Of a stretch of DNA of 64,000 nt, positions 9,253-17,594 are shown piece after piece; within the stretch, counting starts at the first letter, position 1; each line of letters opens with the position of its first letter. Source of the DNA: CAYSCZ01 sp051155775 (GTDB lineage: Bacteria > Bacteroidota > Bacteroidia > Cytophagales > Cyclobacteriaceae). Location of the stretch: assembly GCA_051155775.1 (NCBI GenBank), contig DAXETV010000014.1:1-64000 (forward strand). The letters run 5' to 3'. The translations under genes and the position numbers were made by a program. The notes below the pieces were generated by a model. It was given only the letters and a program-made list of their open reading frames with translations. It was not told where the DNA came from and searched no databases.

Positions 9253-10533
9253 ATGAACCATAAATTCAAACCAGAAAGTTTAATGATGTCTTACGGCTAT
9301 AAACCTGAACTTTCTGAAGGTGCCGTAAAATGTCCGATATTCCAAACATCAACATTTGCATTTAAAACTGCTGAAGAGGGGAAGGCTTTTTTTGAGGTAG
9401 CCTATGGAAAGCGCGAGCAAAAGCCAAATGAAGAACTCGGATTGATTTATAGCCGGATTAATAATCCTGACCTAGAGATCCTGGAAAATAGACTGTGCTT
9501 ATGGGATGGTGCTGAAGACGCTGCTGTATTCGAGAGTGGCATGTCAGCAATTACCACGGTGATGCTTGAGTTTCTTCAACCTGGTGATGTGTTGCTGTAT
9601 AGTTCACCAGTGTATGGAGGGACAGATCATTTTATTCATCATTTTTTGCCAAAAATAGGCATAGAAACTATTGAATTCAGACCCAAACAAGAGCATGATG
9701 AAGTTTATGACCTGGTAAAATCTTCAGGAAAAGCCGACAGACTGAAAATGGTTTATATTGAAACACCTGCCAATCCCACCAATGATCTGATTGATATGGC
9801 AAGCTGTAAAAAAATTGCAGATGAATTCAGTAGCCATGAAAAGCAGGTGGTATTTGCCGTTGATAACACATACATGGGTCCGTTATGGCAACATCCTCTA
9901 AAGCATGGTGCCGACCTGGTTATTTATTCGGCGACCAAATACATAGGTGGGCATAGTGATGTTATTGCCGGGGCAGTTTTAGGCAATAAAAAAATGATGA
10001 AACGTGTAAAAACGTTACGGACTTTCCTTGGTAATATGGCAGACCCATGGACCGGATGGTTACTGATGCGAAGCCTGGAAACATTAAAAATTCGTATGGA
10101 GAAGCAACAGGCTAATGCAGTAAAAGTGGCTGAATTTCTTAATAAGCACCCCAAAATTGCTTCAATTAATTATTTGGGTCTAATCCCTGAAGGATCACCG
10201 GAGTATGACATTTATAAGCGCCAGTATTCTGGTAGTGGAGCCATGCTTTCATTTAAAATTAACGGTGGCGAGAAGGAAGCTTTTACATTTATGAATACCC
10301 TAAAGATGATAAAACTGGCAGTGAGCCTGGGTAGCACCGAAAGTCTCTGTGAACATCCTAAGACCATGACCCACGCAGACATCGAGGAAAAGCACCTCAC
10401 TGAGATGGGAATAACCGATTCCTTGATAAGGATTTCCATAGGGGTTGAAAATTATCAGGATATAATGTGGGATATCAATCAGGCCTTAGAAAAGGTAGGG
10501 CATGAAAAGATGTTTAACAAAGCCATTTATTGA
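9253..10533 (+). CDS. Cys/Met-metabolism PLP enzyme (cystathionine gamma-synthase / methionine gamma-lyase family)
   Basis: The protein has 426 residues and is a complete fold-type I transferase/lyase of the trans-sulfuration group. The PLP Schiff-base lysine is K229 in D-L-V-I-Y-S-A-T-K-Y; D204 (F-A-V-D-N-T-Y) should contact the pyridine nitrogen; the S-R-I-N-N-P substrate-site block is at 68-73 and the S-L-G-x-x-E-S-L block near residue 358. The family covers cystathionine gamma-synthase, gamma-lyase, methionine gamma-lyase and O-acetylhomoserine sulfhydrylase. I cannot assign the reaction from these motifs. It stands alone, with no other Met genes beside it. Confidence 0.9.
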   Translation: MNHKFKPESLMMSYGYKPELSEGAVKCPIFQTSTFAFKTAEEGKAFFEVAYGKREQKPNEELGLIYSRINNPDLEILENRLCLWDGAEDAAVFESGMSAITTVMLEFLQPGDVLLYSSPVYGGTDHFIHHFLPKIGIETIEFRPKQEHDEVYDLVKSSGKADRLKMVYIETPANPTNDLIDMASCKKIADEFSSHEKQVVFAVDNTYMGPLWQHPLKHGADLVIYSATKYIGGHSDVIAGAVLGNKKMMKRVKTLRTFLGNMADPWTGWLLMRSLETLKIRMEKQQANAVKVAEFLNKHPKIASINYLGLIPEGSPEYDIYKRQYSGSGAMLSFKINGGEKEAFTFMNTLKMIKLAVSLGSTESLCEHPKTMTHADIEEKHLTEMGITDSLIRISIGVENYQDIMWDINQALEKVGHEKMFNKAIY

Positions 10534-10600
10534 TAAAATGTAGTCAGCATCGCTGTGGCTTTACTTTAATAAAATGAAAAGAAACCCATAAATTTAAACG

Positions 10601-11142
10601 ATGGACACAGCCACAATTGACAATAGTAAGGTTTGGATCGTGAAGGATTACGAACAGTTGGAAGAGGGAATTCTGGCTCAACTCATTAAAGGTGAATTAA
10701 TTATGTCACCTGCACCTGTACCTCAGCATCAACGTATCCTGAGAAATCTTTTTATTCAACTGGATAAATCGCTCAGTACCGGTGAATTATACTTCTCTTC
10801 AATAGATTTATACCTAGATAATCAAAATATCTATCAGCCTGACTTATTATTTGTATCGGAAGACAATAAAAATATTATAACAGTTAAAGGAATAGAAGGC
10901 GTACTGGATCTGATCGTATAATAATATCGCCTTCCAACAGTTTCATTGACCGAAACACCAAAAAAAGGAAATACCTGGAGTTTGGTGTGATTGAGTATTG
11001 GATCGTTGATCCAGCTAACAAAACCCTGGAAATCTATACCCCTGAAGATCATGACACGCCAAGGCTGTATTTGGTCAAAGCGGGGCAAATTTCCTCATTA
11101 GTCTCACAAAACATAGCCTTCAATCTCGATGAGATTTGGTGA
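10601..11142 (+). pseudogene. Uma2-family endonuclease (DUF820), frameshifted
   Basis: The first frame (10601-10921) encodes G-E-L-I-M-S-P-A-P and Q-P-D-L-L-F-V, typical of Uma2 (PF05685, PD-(D/E)xK fold), and stops after V-L-D-L-I-V. The remaining domain continues in another frame directly after: I-I-S-P-S-N-S, then E-Y-W-I-V-D-P-A-N and a normal C-terminus ending at the TGA 11140-11142. A single missing base near 10918-10921 explains the break and falls where the family has its conserved V-E-I glutamate. A sequencing error is the alternative explanation. The restored protein would have about 180 residues, normal for the family. Confidence 0.75.
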
Positions 11143-11200
11143 GGACAAAAAAATTAAACATATCCCGACAGTCACAAGAAATAAACAGAAATTAAGGGAT

Positions 11201-12151
11201 CTATAATGAAAAATTGAGCCCTATGCCCAGCACTTCTTTAAACTGTACCCTGGGCTCTGTACCGACAACATCCCCGTTTTCATCCGTCAGTTCGAATCTT
11301 ACATCTTCGTCATATATCAATTGCGTGGTAATAGAAGCCGCCAGGAAATCATTGACTTTTAATAATAGGATTACTTCCCAGTTGACATCTATAGCTCCAA
11401 AGTTTTCAGTGTAGTTGGTGAAGAGCTGCAATCGGGATTCTAAATTCACATGCTCTGCGATGTCCTTCTTGAAATTTGCATTAAGGAACGTCCCTGGCTC
11501 TGTCCTTAGTCGACTACCTTCCGTAATGATACTACCATTTTCATCCACCAATGCAGCATCAACGCCGAAAGCCCCCTGGTTGGCCAGGTTCTGGTCATTT
11601 ACAATGGTGAATTTTGCAGAAATAGGTGCGTAGAGTATTGAAAAGTAGGAGGAAGGCTTAAACTCCAGACCGGTATTTATAACTAAATAGGCGGGAGCTA
11701 AAAATTCGGATATACGCACAGAGTCGTTTGGTAAATCAAACCCAGGCGCCCATTGGGTTTTGAAATCCACCATAGATGACCAGTACAGCTTATCACTTTC
11801 AGGGTTCAGCTTATACCCAAACTTTGATAAAAGCTGGATCTTATCATCTGTTTTTTGAAGGTCCTCTTCTTCCTGGTTAATCAATCCATAAGCAAGGTTA
11901 AGGTTGGTTTCCCATGAGATACGGTCTTTATTGTATTGAGCAAATGCATCCACTGCGGAGCTAAAGGAAATTGAGTTTTGTCCACCGGCAGCCCAGTTGG
12001 ATAAGGATACCTGATTGAAGAGCAGGGATCCTCTTAATCCTTTTTGCCAATACGAGGTATCGCCTTCAGTCAAATTCTGTGCATTAACTAATCTCACGAA
12101 AAAGAAAAAGCATAATACACCGATTAAGTAGTTTTTTCCAAATATTTTCAT
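11201..12151 (-). CDS. DUF3078 outer-membrane beta-barrel-like protein
   Basis: The protein has 316 residues with a signal peptide ending V-N-A-Q. Next come the DUF3078 hallmarks: W-Q-K-G-L-R-G-S-L-L-F-N-Q-V-S-L-S-N-W-A-A-G-G near residues 35-60, then alternating amphipathic strands to a terminal L-N-F-S-L. The strands and the final aromatic residue suggest an outer-membrane barrel. The function of DUF3078 is unknown. It is monocistronic and lies 58 bp past the Uma2 remnant on the opposite strand. Confidence 0.85.
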   Translation of the reverse strand: MKIFGKNYLIGVLCFFFFVRLVNAQNLTEGDTSYWQKGLRGSLLFNQVSLSNWAAGGQNSISFSSAVDAFAQYNKDRISWETNLNLAYGLINQEEEDLQKTDDKIQLLSKFGYKLNPESDKLYWSSMVDFKTQWAPGFDLPNDSVRISEFLAPAYLVINTGLEFKPSSYFSILYAPISAKFTIVNDQNLANQGAFGVDAALVDENGSIITEGSRLRTEPGTFLNANFKKDIAEHVNLESRLQLFTNYTENFGAIDVNWEVILLLKVNDFLAASITTQLIYDEDVRFELTDENGDVVGTEPRVQFKEVLGIGLNFSL

Positions 12152-12387
12152 AACGGTTAAGTGTTGGTTTTTAGGGTAGCGAATCTAGTTTATTTCAAAT
12201 TTCATCAGAATAAAAACGGAGATGATTGTTGACGAATGATAGAATTAGTTTCCATCTTACCTTCTAAGAAAAAAGATGATAAAATTTTTTGCTTTATATT
12301 TTCATTTCCAGATCAGATATTCTCTTTTAATAATCTGAAAAATTTACTACTGTCAAAGATACAAAAACGATGATATCTGCCTGAAAT

Positions 12388-12825
12388 CTAATGTAATAAC
12401 CACCCCATTCTTGACATGGTGTCTTTATAATCGTTTCCTTGTTTGATATTGCTCACGATAGAAGTGATTAATTCATCTATTTTTTCTTTTGGGTAGCCGA
12501 ATTTGTAAGCCATCACCCGGCACAGCTTTTCTTCATCCCTGTGTATATCATCATCAATGGACATCATTTGTGCCAGGTCGTACAACTGATGGAATTTTTC
12601 CTCTCCATCCTCCGGCACTTCCAGCTCAATGGCGTCTGCCTCTTCTGAGATACTGGATAGCGACTTGAGGGACACACCGTGCTTTTTAGCCAGTTCATTG
12701 ATTAGTTCTTTCTCAGCCTCATCATACGAACCGTCTACCAAAGCCATTTCTATAAGGTTTTTCATATGGCTGCGTGTGTATTTCTTCCCCTCTTTAAACA
12801 TTTTGATAAAATCAGCGAGCTTCAT
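12388..12825 (-). CDS. TerB-like cytoplasmic protein
   Basis: The protein has 145 residues, with no signal peptide and mostly helical and acidic. It has the TerB-type pattern of two helical halves, each with an acidic hinge: M-A-L-V-D-G-S-Y-D-E-A-E near residue 28 and M-S-I-D-D-D-I-H-R-D-E-E near residue 95. TerB-like domains occur in tellurite-resistance and stress systems and bind metal through such acids. No other ter genes are nearby, so no pathway can be given. Confidence 0.6.
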   Translation of the reverse strand: MKLADFIKMFKEGKKYTRSHMKNLIEMALVDGSYDEAEKELINELAKKHGVSLKSLSSISEEADAIELEVPEDGEEKFHQLYDLAQMMSIDDDIHRDEEKLCRVMAYKFGYPKEKIDELITSIVSNIKQGNDYKDTMSRMGWLLH

Positions 12826-13522
12826 GTTATTAAATTTTTTTGGGCATATTAAGAAACTATCCGCTCATATGGAGGGCTTGAGTGATATTATTTTATTAAT
12901 TCAAGTTTTTTTTATCAAAAGTTAATCCCAGCATTTCCATAGGCCGTGGAAGGTTCCCTATGCTGAAGAATAACACAAGTTTAAATGACTTGCATTATGT
13001 TGGTGGAGTCCCTTTCGTGCTGACCGACTTACAGAAAATAACATTTAAGGACCACACCATCCGCCCACATGCCTTCCCACCATGGCCTGCCGCCGACCAA
13101 GCCACCAAACCCACAATCCCATTTCGGTCTTGGCCCGGCTCCACCATGGGGCTGCATGAAACAAACCTCCGCAGCATGAAACAAACCTTTCTGGGTCAAT
13201 AATTCAACTTCAACAATCCATGAATTCCTGGATAATCATGTGCTGAGCTGTGAAGATAAGATATGGCATCATCTACAATTTCTGCTGCCCAATGGTGTAG
13301 GTTGCGCAGCAAAACGTGTGACAATGTCGGGTGGTAGTCCGGCTATATCGTCAGACTTCTCGCCCTTAGGCGAGATTGCCAATTTTCATCGAAGAACTTA
13401 ACAACGCTAAAGTTTCTTTTCATAAAATCACATGCTGCGTTAACCAGTGATTGTCTGATTAAATTTCACTAATTCACATAATTGTCATGTTAAAAAAGGT
13501 TTAGTGCTTATCTATGATTGAT
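12826..13522. other. Long intergenic region with palindromic repeats, no gene seen
   Basis: This 697-bp stretch has no convincing coding frame; the frames across 12960-13202 exist on both strands only because the GC-rich repeat lacks stops. It holds the 58-bp REP-like repeat at 13086-13143 and a perfect 7-bp stem with 4-nt loop at 13358-13375 (TCTCGCC/GGCGAGA). The neighbouring genes have low GC while parts of this spacer are GC-rich, which suggests inserted repeat DNA. Confidence 0.6.
13086..13143. repeat. REP-like dispersed palindromic repeat, copy 1
   Basis: It is bounded by CCTGCCGCCGACCAAGCC (13086-13103) and TCGGTCTTGGCCCGGCTCCA (13124-13143) with a 20-bp variable centre. The GACCAAG and CTTGGCC arms can pair with one wobble. 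The same two boundary blocks, with a 19-bp centre, occur at 34297-34353. It lies in an intergenic spacer, as expected of REP elements. Confidence 0.55.
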
Positions 13523-14353
13523 CTATTTTGTTATGTATTCCTTGCTCACCCAGCCTTCCATGTTTACCTTGACCCGCAGCCAGCCTTCCTGCTCTTCAAG
13601 TATCTTCACCCTGGTACCACGGGGTAGGGGATTGCTTACGGTGTATGCCCGCAAAGAAGGCTCTCGCCGGATGTTCAGGTAGTCTGTTGTTACCAGCCCT
13701 TTGTCATGCTTATGGCCGTTTTTGCCATTGGATGCCTGCGCAGCTTCCAACGTTGGGCTGAGCAGTTTTTTGCGGATTTTGTCCAGGGGAAAAGCCGGAC
13801 CGGGGTCATCCTTACGGCCGGGGCTGATCTCTTCGTGGCCCAGTATCTCCTTGATGTCATAAGCTTCAGTCAGCTGACGGCAGATCTCCTCAGTAATGGT
13901 GATCTGCAACGGCGTATAGGCTTCCCAGTAAGCGGGCTCCTGCTCATTGCGGTGGGTAAGGAAGCTCACCCGCGACTCGTCTACCCTAGCACCAAACCAG
14001 GTGTAGAAGCCCTTCTCGCGTCTTTCCAGCCTGCCGGCATTGTCCAGCTCTATACCGATGCTGTAGTTGTTCAGGTCCGATCGTCCTTCCCACTCACTTA
14101 TGCCCGCATGCCAGGCGATGGTGTCAAAAGGCACCATCTGCAGGATTTCCCCCTCCTTACCGATGATCACGTGGGCAGAAACTTTTGAGCCTGGATTACG
14201 GAGCCAGCTGACAGACGAGTCGAAACTGCGCCCGCCTGTGTAGTGGACCACGATGGTGTCCGGACTTTCGGCAAACTTACTGCCCCGGTTAGGCGAGGCT
14301 TTGAAGCCCACCTGCTCGCTATTGAGTATATGGTCTTGTATTTGTGCGCTCAT
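13523..14353 (-). CDS. N-acetylmuramoyl-L-alanine amidase (amidase_2) with SH3b domain; endolysin-like
   Basis: The protein has 276 residues and no signal peptide. The N-terminal zinc amidase domain spans about 25-195 with H37 (V-V-H-Y-T-G-G), H82 (A-W-H-A-G), H173 (L-G-H-E-E-I-S-P-G-R-K) and D183 of the D-P-G motif, the ligand set of T7-lysozyme-like amidases. A linker (about 200-215) leads to a bacterial SH3 domain (T-D-Y-L-N-I-R-R-E-P to the end) that would bind the cell wall. It should cleave the amide between MurNAc and L-Ala. Lack of a signal peptide and a 4-bp overlap with the upstream holin gene argue for phage-type lysis rather than a housekeeping role. The GC content looks higher than in flanking genes. 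Confidence 0.88.
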   Translation of the reverse strand: MSAQIQDHILNSEQVGFKASPNRGSKFAESPDTIVVHYTGGRSFDSSVSWLRNPGSKVSAHVIIGKEGEILQMVPFDTIAWHAGISEWEGRSDLNNYSIGIELDNAGRLERREKGFYTWFGARVDESRVSFLTHRNEQEPAYWEAYTPLQITITEEICRQLTEAYDIKEILGHEEISPGRKDDPGPAFPLDKIRKKLLSPTLEAAQASNGKNGHKHDKGLVTTDYLNIRREPSLRAYTVSNPLPRGTRVKILEEQEGWLRVKVNMEGWVSKEYITK

Positions 14354-14874
14354 CCTTTCACCTCCTTATCCACTTTATATGCATTGCTGGCGGTAATTAG
14401 GTTGGTGAGCTTGCTGGCGGCCCCGTACTTTTCCGCTGTTCGTCCGGCGCCATAGACACCTACCACGGTGCCCCATGCCCACCAGAACTCGCCCGGTAAG
14501 TTGATTAGGTTTGTGGTTTGTCCCTGGATATGGCTATGGCTGGGCAAATCGGCACCGCTTATTAAATAAATGGCAGGCACCAACACATAGACAATAAAAA
14601 TGAAGAATAATCCTGAATAAATGATCATAGGCCGGGCCCGCTTGGTGAAGGTGTCACCCTGTGCCAGCTCTGCTTTAATGATTTCAGCCCGGGCAGCCAG
14701 CTCCTGCCGGTAGCTTTCCTCCATTTGTTGCTCCATCTGCATCAGCCGGCCCTGCAGCTCCAGCTTGAAGTCCTGTTTCTCCTGCGGACTGAGCTTAAAC
14801 TTATCAATCAGTCCGCCAACACTGTCCATAATACTTGACAATCCTCCGCCAAATAGTTTGCTAAAAATGCTCAT
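14350..14874 (-). CDS. Holin of the 3-TM gene-transfer-release type
   Basis: From the ATG at 14874 the protein has 174 residues. I chose this start because it gives M-S-I-F-S-K-L-F-G-G-G, the usual N-terminus, whereas the longer frame to 14931 adds 19 unlikely residues. Order: a short glycine-rich helix, a charged coiled-coil-like region (about 25-70), then two clear membrane helices (about 82-105 and 125-145) and a basic tail. This matches the GTA_holin_3TM family, which opens the inner membrane for an endolysin. The stop overlaps the amidase start by 4 bp. No phage structural genes are nearby. Confidence 0.72.
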   Translation of the reverse strand: MSIFSKLFGGGLSSIMDSVGGLIDKFKLSPQEKQDFKLELQGRLMQMEQQMEESYRQELAARAEIIKAELAQGDTFTKRARPMIIYSGLFFIFIVYVLVPAIYLISGADLPSHSHIQGQTTNLINLPGEFWWAWGTVVGVYGAGRTAEKYGAASKLTNLITASNAYKVDKEVKG

Positions 14875-14937
14875 ATCAATGTGATGATTTATATAATTAG
14901 ATAATGTCAAATCCCAGATCAAAGATTGCAAGGAAAT

Positions 14938-15143
14938 TTGATAAAGTCTATCACCTGAAACGGTGATTTTTAAGTTTTAGAATGGTGAGTAAGCGCTCTA
15001 TTGAATGGTGATTATGCGCCTCACTAAAATAGGTGAGTAAGCGTTTTGTTGAATGGTGAGCAAGCGCTCTATTGAATGGTGATTATGCGCCTCACCAAAA
15101 GAGGTGAGTGAAAATCACCGTTTCAGGTGATGCAATTGATAAA
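14938..15143. mobile_element. Structured 190-bp element with perfect terminal inverted repeats (MITE-like)
   Basis: A perfect 21-bp inverted repeat (14950-14970 and 15111-15131, containing CACCTGAAACGGTGA) encloses 140 bp. Outside it the octamer TTGATAAA occurs on both sides in direct orientation (14938-14945 and 15136-15143), resembling a target duplication. Inside is a 71-bp tandem duplication (starting at 14980 and 15051) built from GAATGGTGAG and GTGATTATGCGCCTCAC sub-blocks that can pair with each other. There is no coding frame. It may be a non-autonomous transposon or a structured RNA. Confidence 0.55.
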
Positions 15144-15194
15144 TCCTTACCGCAACTTTGAATAAAAATTATTAACAAATAACTATCAACAATT

Positions 15195-15371
15195 ATGAAA
15201 AAGTTAAAAGCATTATTAATTGCAATGATCGTATCGGTCGGATTTGTATTTTTTACCGGTTGCACCGAAGAAAGTGATGAACTGGTACTTCCGGACAATA
15301 ACGAGGTTCTCGCCACAGGTGGCGAAACTGATCCTGATCAAGCAACTGAAAATCCTCCGCAAAGAAAATAA
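15195..15371 (+). CDS. Small lipoprotein, unknown function
   Basis: The protein has 58 residues. It has a basic N-terminus, a hydrophobic stretch and a lipobox F-F-T-G-C with Cys23, followed by an acidic tail (T-E-E-S-D-E-L) ending N-P-P-Q-R-K. It starts at an ATG preceded by an A-rich leader. The clear signal and lipobox support a real gene despite its size. It lies 102 bp before a sensor kinase gene in the same direction and could be a surface peptide linked to it; that link is only positional. Confidence 0.6.
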   Translation: MKKLKALLIAMIVSVGFVFFTGCTEESDELVLPDNNEVLATGGETDPDQATENPPQRK

Positions 15372-15473
15372 ATCTTTCAACCAGTTTTTATAAAGGATTT
15401 TACTAACTAGTTCATTTTCTGAAGGCGATTGGTTAATTTGGTTATCAGTTATCATTTAACCATCGTCTTTTTT

Positions 15474-17591
15474 ATGAGAAAGAATAACCACAAACTAATG
15501 ACCTTAGTTTTTACAGCTTTAATAAACCTGCTGTTTAGCTTTTGCCTGCTGGCCCAGGACAAGCTATTGGTGGACAGTCTGTTTTTGGTGCTGGAAAAAG
15601 ACCTGGATAACCAGCTCCAAAAAGCCATGATCTTCAATGACCTGGCCTGGGAATATCGATTGTCAGAACCGGTAAAAGCTATTAACTATGCCAAAGCCGC
15701 ACTCGACATTTCCATCACTGTAGGGTCCACCGCTGAAAAAGCAACCAGCCACTACAGGATCGCTTGCGTGGAAAACCTGAATGGCAACTTCCGGTCAGCC
15801 GTTGATCATCTGCAGCAGTCCCTTAAAATAGAACGTGCGCAGGGGCATACCTATGGCATGTCAAAGTGCCTGGCGGAAATGTGTGTGGCTTTTAGAAGCA
15901 TGGGTAATTATTTAAAAGCGGAAAAAGCAGGCCTGGAAAGTCTTCAATTATCCAAAGCATTGGGAAATCCTCAACATATAGCCTGGAGTTATCAACTGAT
16001 GGCATCAGTGTATAAAATGAAAGGGGATTATAAGAATTTAACGGAAATGCTGGTAAACAAAATGAACATTGCTAACCAGTTGAAAGATACGGTGATGCTG
16101 GCCAATACCTCTGCGACTTTGGGAAATATTTATTCAGACATTGGGGATCTTAAAACCGCTTCTAAACATTTCAATAAATCCCTGGGAATATGGCTGGATA
16201 AAAATAATTCGCTGAAGATAGCCCACCTTTGGAATTCTTTAGGAATGATCCATTTAAAACAAAGCCAATACAAGCAGGCCGACTCTTTATTTAAGTTGAG
16301 TATGCAGAAATTTATAAGCATTGACCGGCCTCTACTCACTTCAACTAGTTTGAATAACCTGGGATATAGTCAATACAAACGCAAGCGATACCAGGAAGCG
16401 TTGGCTTACTACAAAAAATGTATACCGCTGTATAAAAAGAGGGGCAAAAAAAACTCAGTAATTAACACCTATTGTAATATTGGCCTGGCCTATAAAGATC
16501 TTGGGGAAACAGAGGCTGCAATACTCAACTACGGTCATGCCATAGCCTTACAGCCGGAAAATCCTGACTATAAAAAAGACATCTACTGGGCACTGGCAGA
16601 CCTTTACCTGGAAAAAAAGGAGCATGCCCTGTCTAAGGCCTACATCAAAAAATATGAAGCGATCCGTGACAACATGAAGGAGATAGACAAACAGAAACTT
16701 GCTGCGCTGAACAACTATGAGCAGGAACAGAACAGACTGGCAATCCTGGAGAAAGACAATCAGCTAAAAGCCACTACCATACAAAAAAATCGTGTCCTGA
16801 TCGTCAGCCTTATCGTAGGTTTATTCATGTTAACCATCATTTTTGGTTATATCATTTATGCCCACCTACTAAAACAAAAGGTACAAATAGCGGAAAATGA
16901 TGCCCGCATGGAGCGTCAGAAGGTGGATGAATTGATCAAAGACCATGAACTCAAGGAACTGCATGCCATGCTGGAAGGCCAGGAGCAAGAAAGGAAACGC
17001 ATAGCCAGGGAGCTACACGACCGGGTGGGCAGTGTACTTTCCATGGTGAAGATTCATATGAAGTCCAACCCCCAGCCCGCTATGGTCTTACCGGGTGGGG
17101 AAATAGAGGAACCGGATAATGTAGCCGAAGAGATGATTGATGAAGCCTGTGATGAGGTCCGCAGGATTGCTCATAATATGGTGAGCGGTTCTATACAAAA
17201 CTTTGGTTTGATAAATGCGCTGTATAACCTAAAAGAAACCATCAACAACACCGGCCAGCTGGCAATGAAAGTTGTGGATTTTGGCTTTAATGGGGAGCGG
17301 CTACCGGAGGATATTGAAATCAATACCTACAGAATAGTTCAGGAGCTGGTGAGCAATACGCTGAAACATGCAAATGCCAATAAGATGTCAATACAAGCAC
17401 TAAGGATTGATGATAACCTTAATCTGATGATAGAAGACAACGGCAATGGATTCAATCCTGATAAATTATATGAAGGCATGGGGCTAAAAAATATCTTTGC
17501 CCGTGTAAATCATATGCATGGTGAAATTGACATTGACTCGGGGATGGGTTCCGGTACCACAATCTCCATCGATGTGCCAATAAATGATTAA
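15474..17591 (+). CDS. TPR-domain sensor histidine kinase (HisKA_3 / NarL type)
   Basis: From the ATG at 15474 the protein has 705 residues and starts with a proper signal peptide (M-R-K-N-N-H-K to L-L-A-Q); the frame is open 45 bp further upstream but this start is better. About ten tetratricopeptide repeats fill the periplasmic part, followed by one membrane helix near 442-465, a coiled coil, a dimerisation/phosphoacceptor box E-R-K-R-I-A-R-E-L-H-D-R-V-G (H near 515) and an HATPase domain (N-T-L-K-H-A, D-N-G-N-G-F, G-M-G-L-K-N-I). It lies 3 bp upstream of its response regulator. The signal sensed is unknown. Confidence 0.92.
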   Translation: MRKNNHKLMTLVFTALINLLFSFCLLAQDKLLVDSLFLVLEKDLDNQLQKAMIFNDLAWEYRLSEPVKAINYAKAALDISITVGSTAEKATSHYRIACVENLNGNFRSAVDHLQQSLKIERAQGHTYGMSKCLAEMCVAFRSMGNYLKAEKAGLESLQLSKALGNPQHIAWSYQLMASVYKMKGDYKNLTEMLVNKMNIANQLKDTVMLANTSATLGNIYSDIGDLKTASKHFNKSLGIWLDKNNSLKIAHLWNSLGMIHLKQSQYKQADSLFKLSMQKFISIDRPLLTSTSLNNLGYSQYKRKRYQEALAYYKKCIPLYKKRGKKNSVINTYCNIGLAYKDLGETEAAILNYGHAIALQPENPDYKKDIYWALADLYLEKKEHALSKAYIKKYEAIRDNMKEIDKQKLAALNNYEQEQNRLAILEKDNQLKATTIQKNRVLIVSLIVGLFMLTIIFGYIIYAHLLKQKVQIAENDARMERQKVDELIKDHELKELHAMLEGQEQERKRIARELHDRVGSVLSMVKIHMKSNPQPAMVLPGGEIEEPDNVAEEMIDEACDEVRRIAHNMVSGSIQNFGLINALYNLKETINNTGQLAMKVVDFGFNGERLPEDIEINTYRIVQELVSNTLKHANANKMSIQALRIDDNLNLMIEDNGNGFNPDKLYEGMGLKNIFARVNHMHGEIDIDSGMGSGTTISIDVPIND

Positions 17592-17594
17592 GCC

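Noticed and set aside
12960..13202. 80-codon plus-strand and 60-codon minus-strand frames
   Set aside because: Both overlap the GC-rich REP-like repeat, lack signals or family resemblance and contradict each other.
13706..14188. 160-codon plus-strand frame opposite the amidase gene
   Set aside because: The amidase on the minus strand has all zinc-site motifs; the reverse frame has no family likeness.
14980..15121. Direct repeats resembling a CRISPR array
   Set aside because: Only two 71-bp units exist, the would-be spacers are also repeated, and no cas genes are nearby; inverted ends suit a mobile or structured element better.
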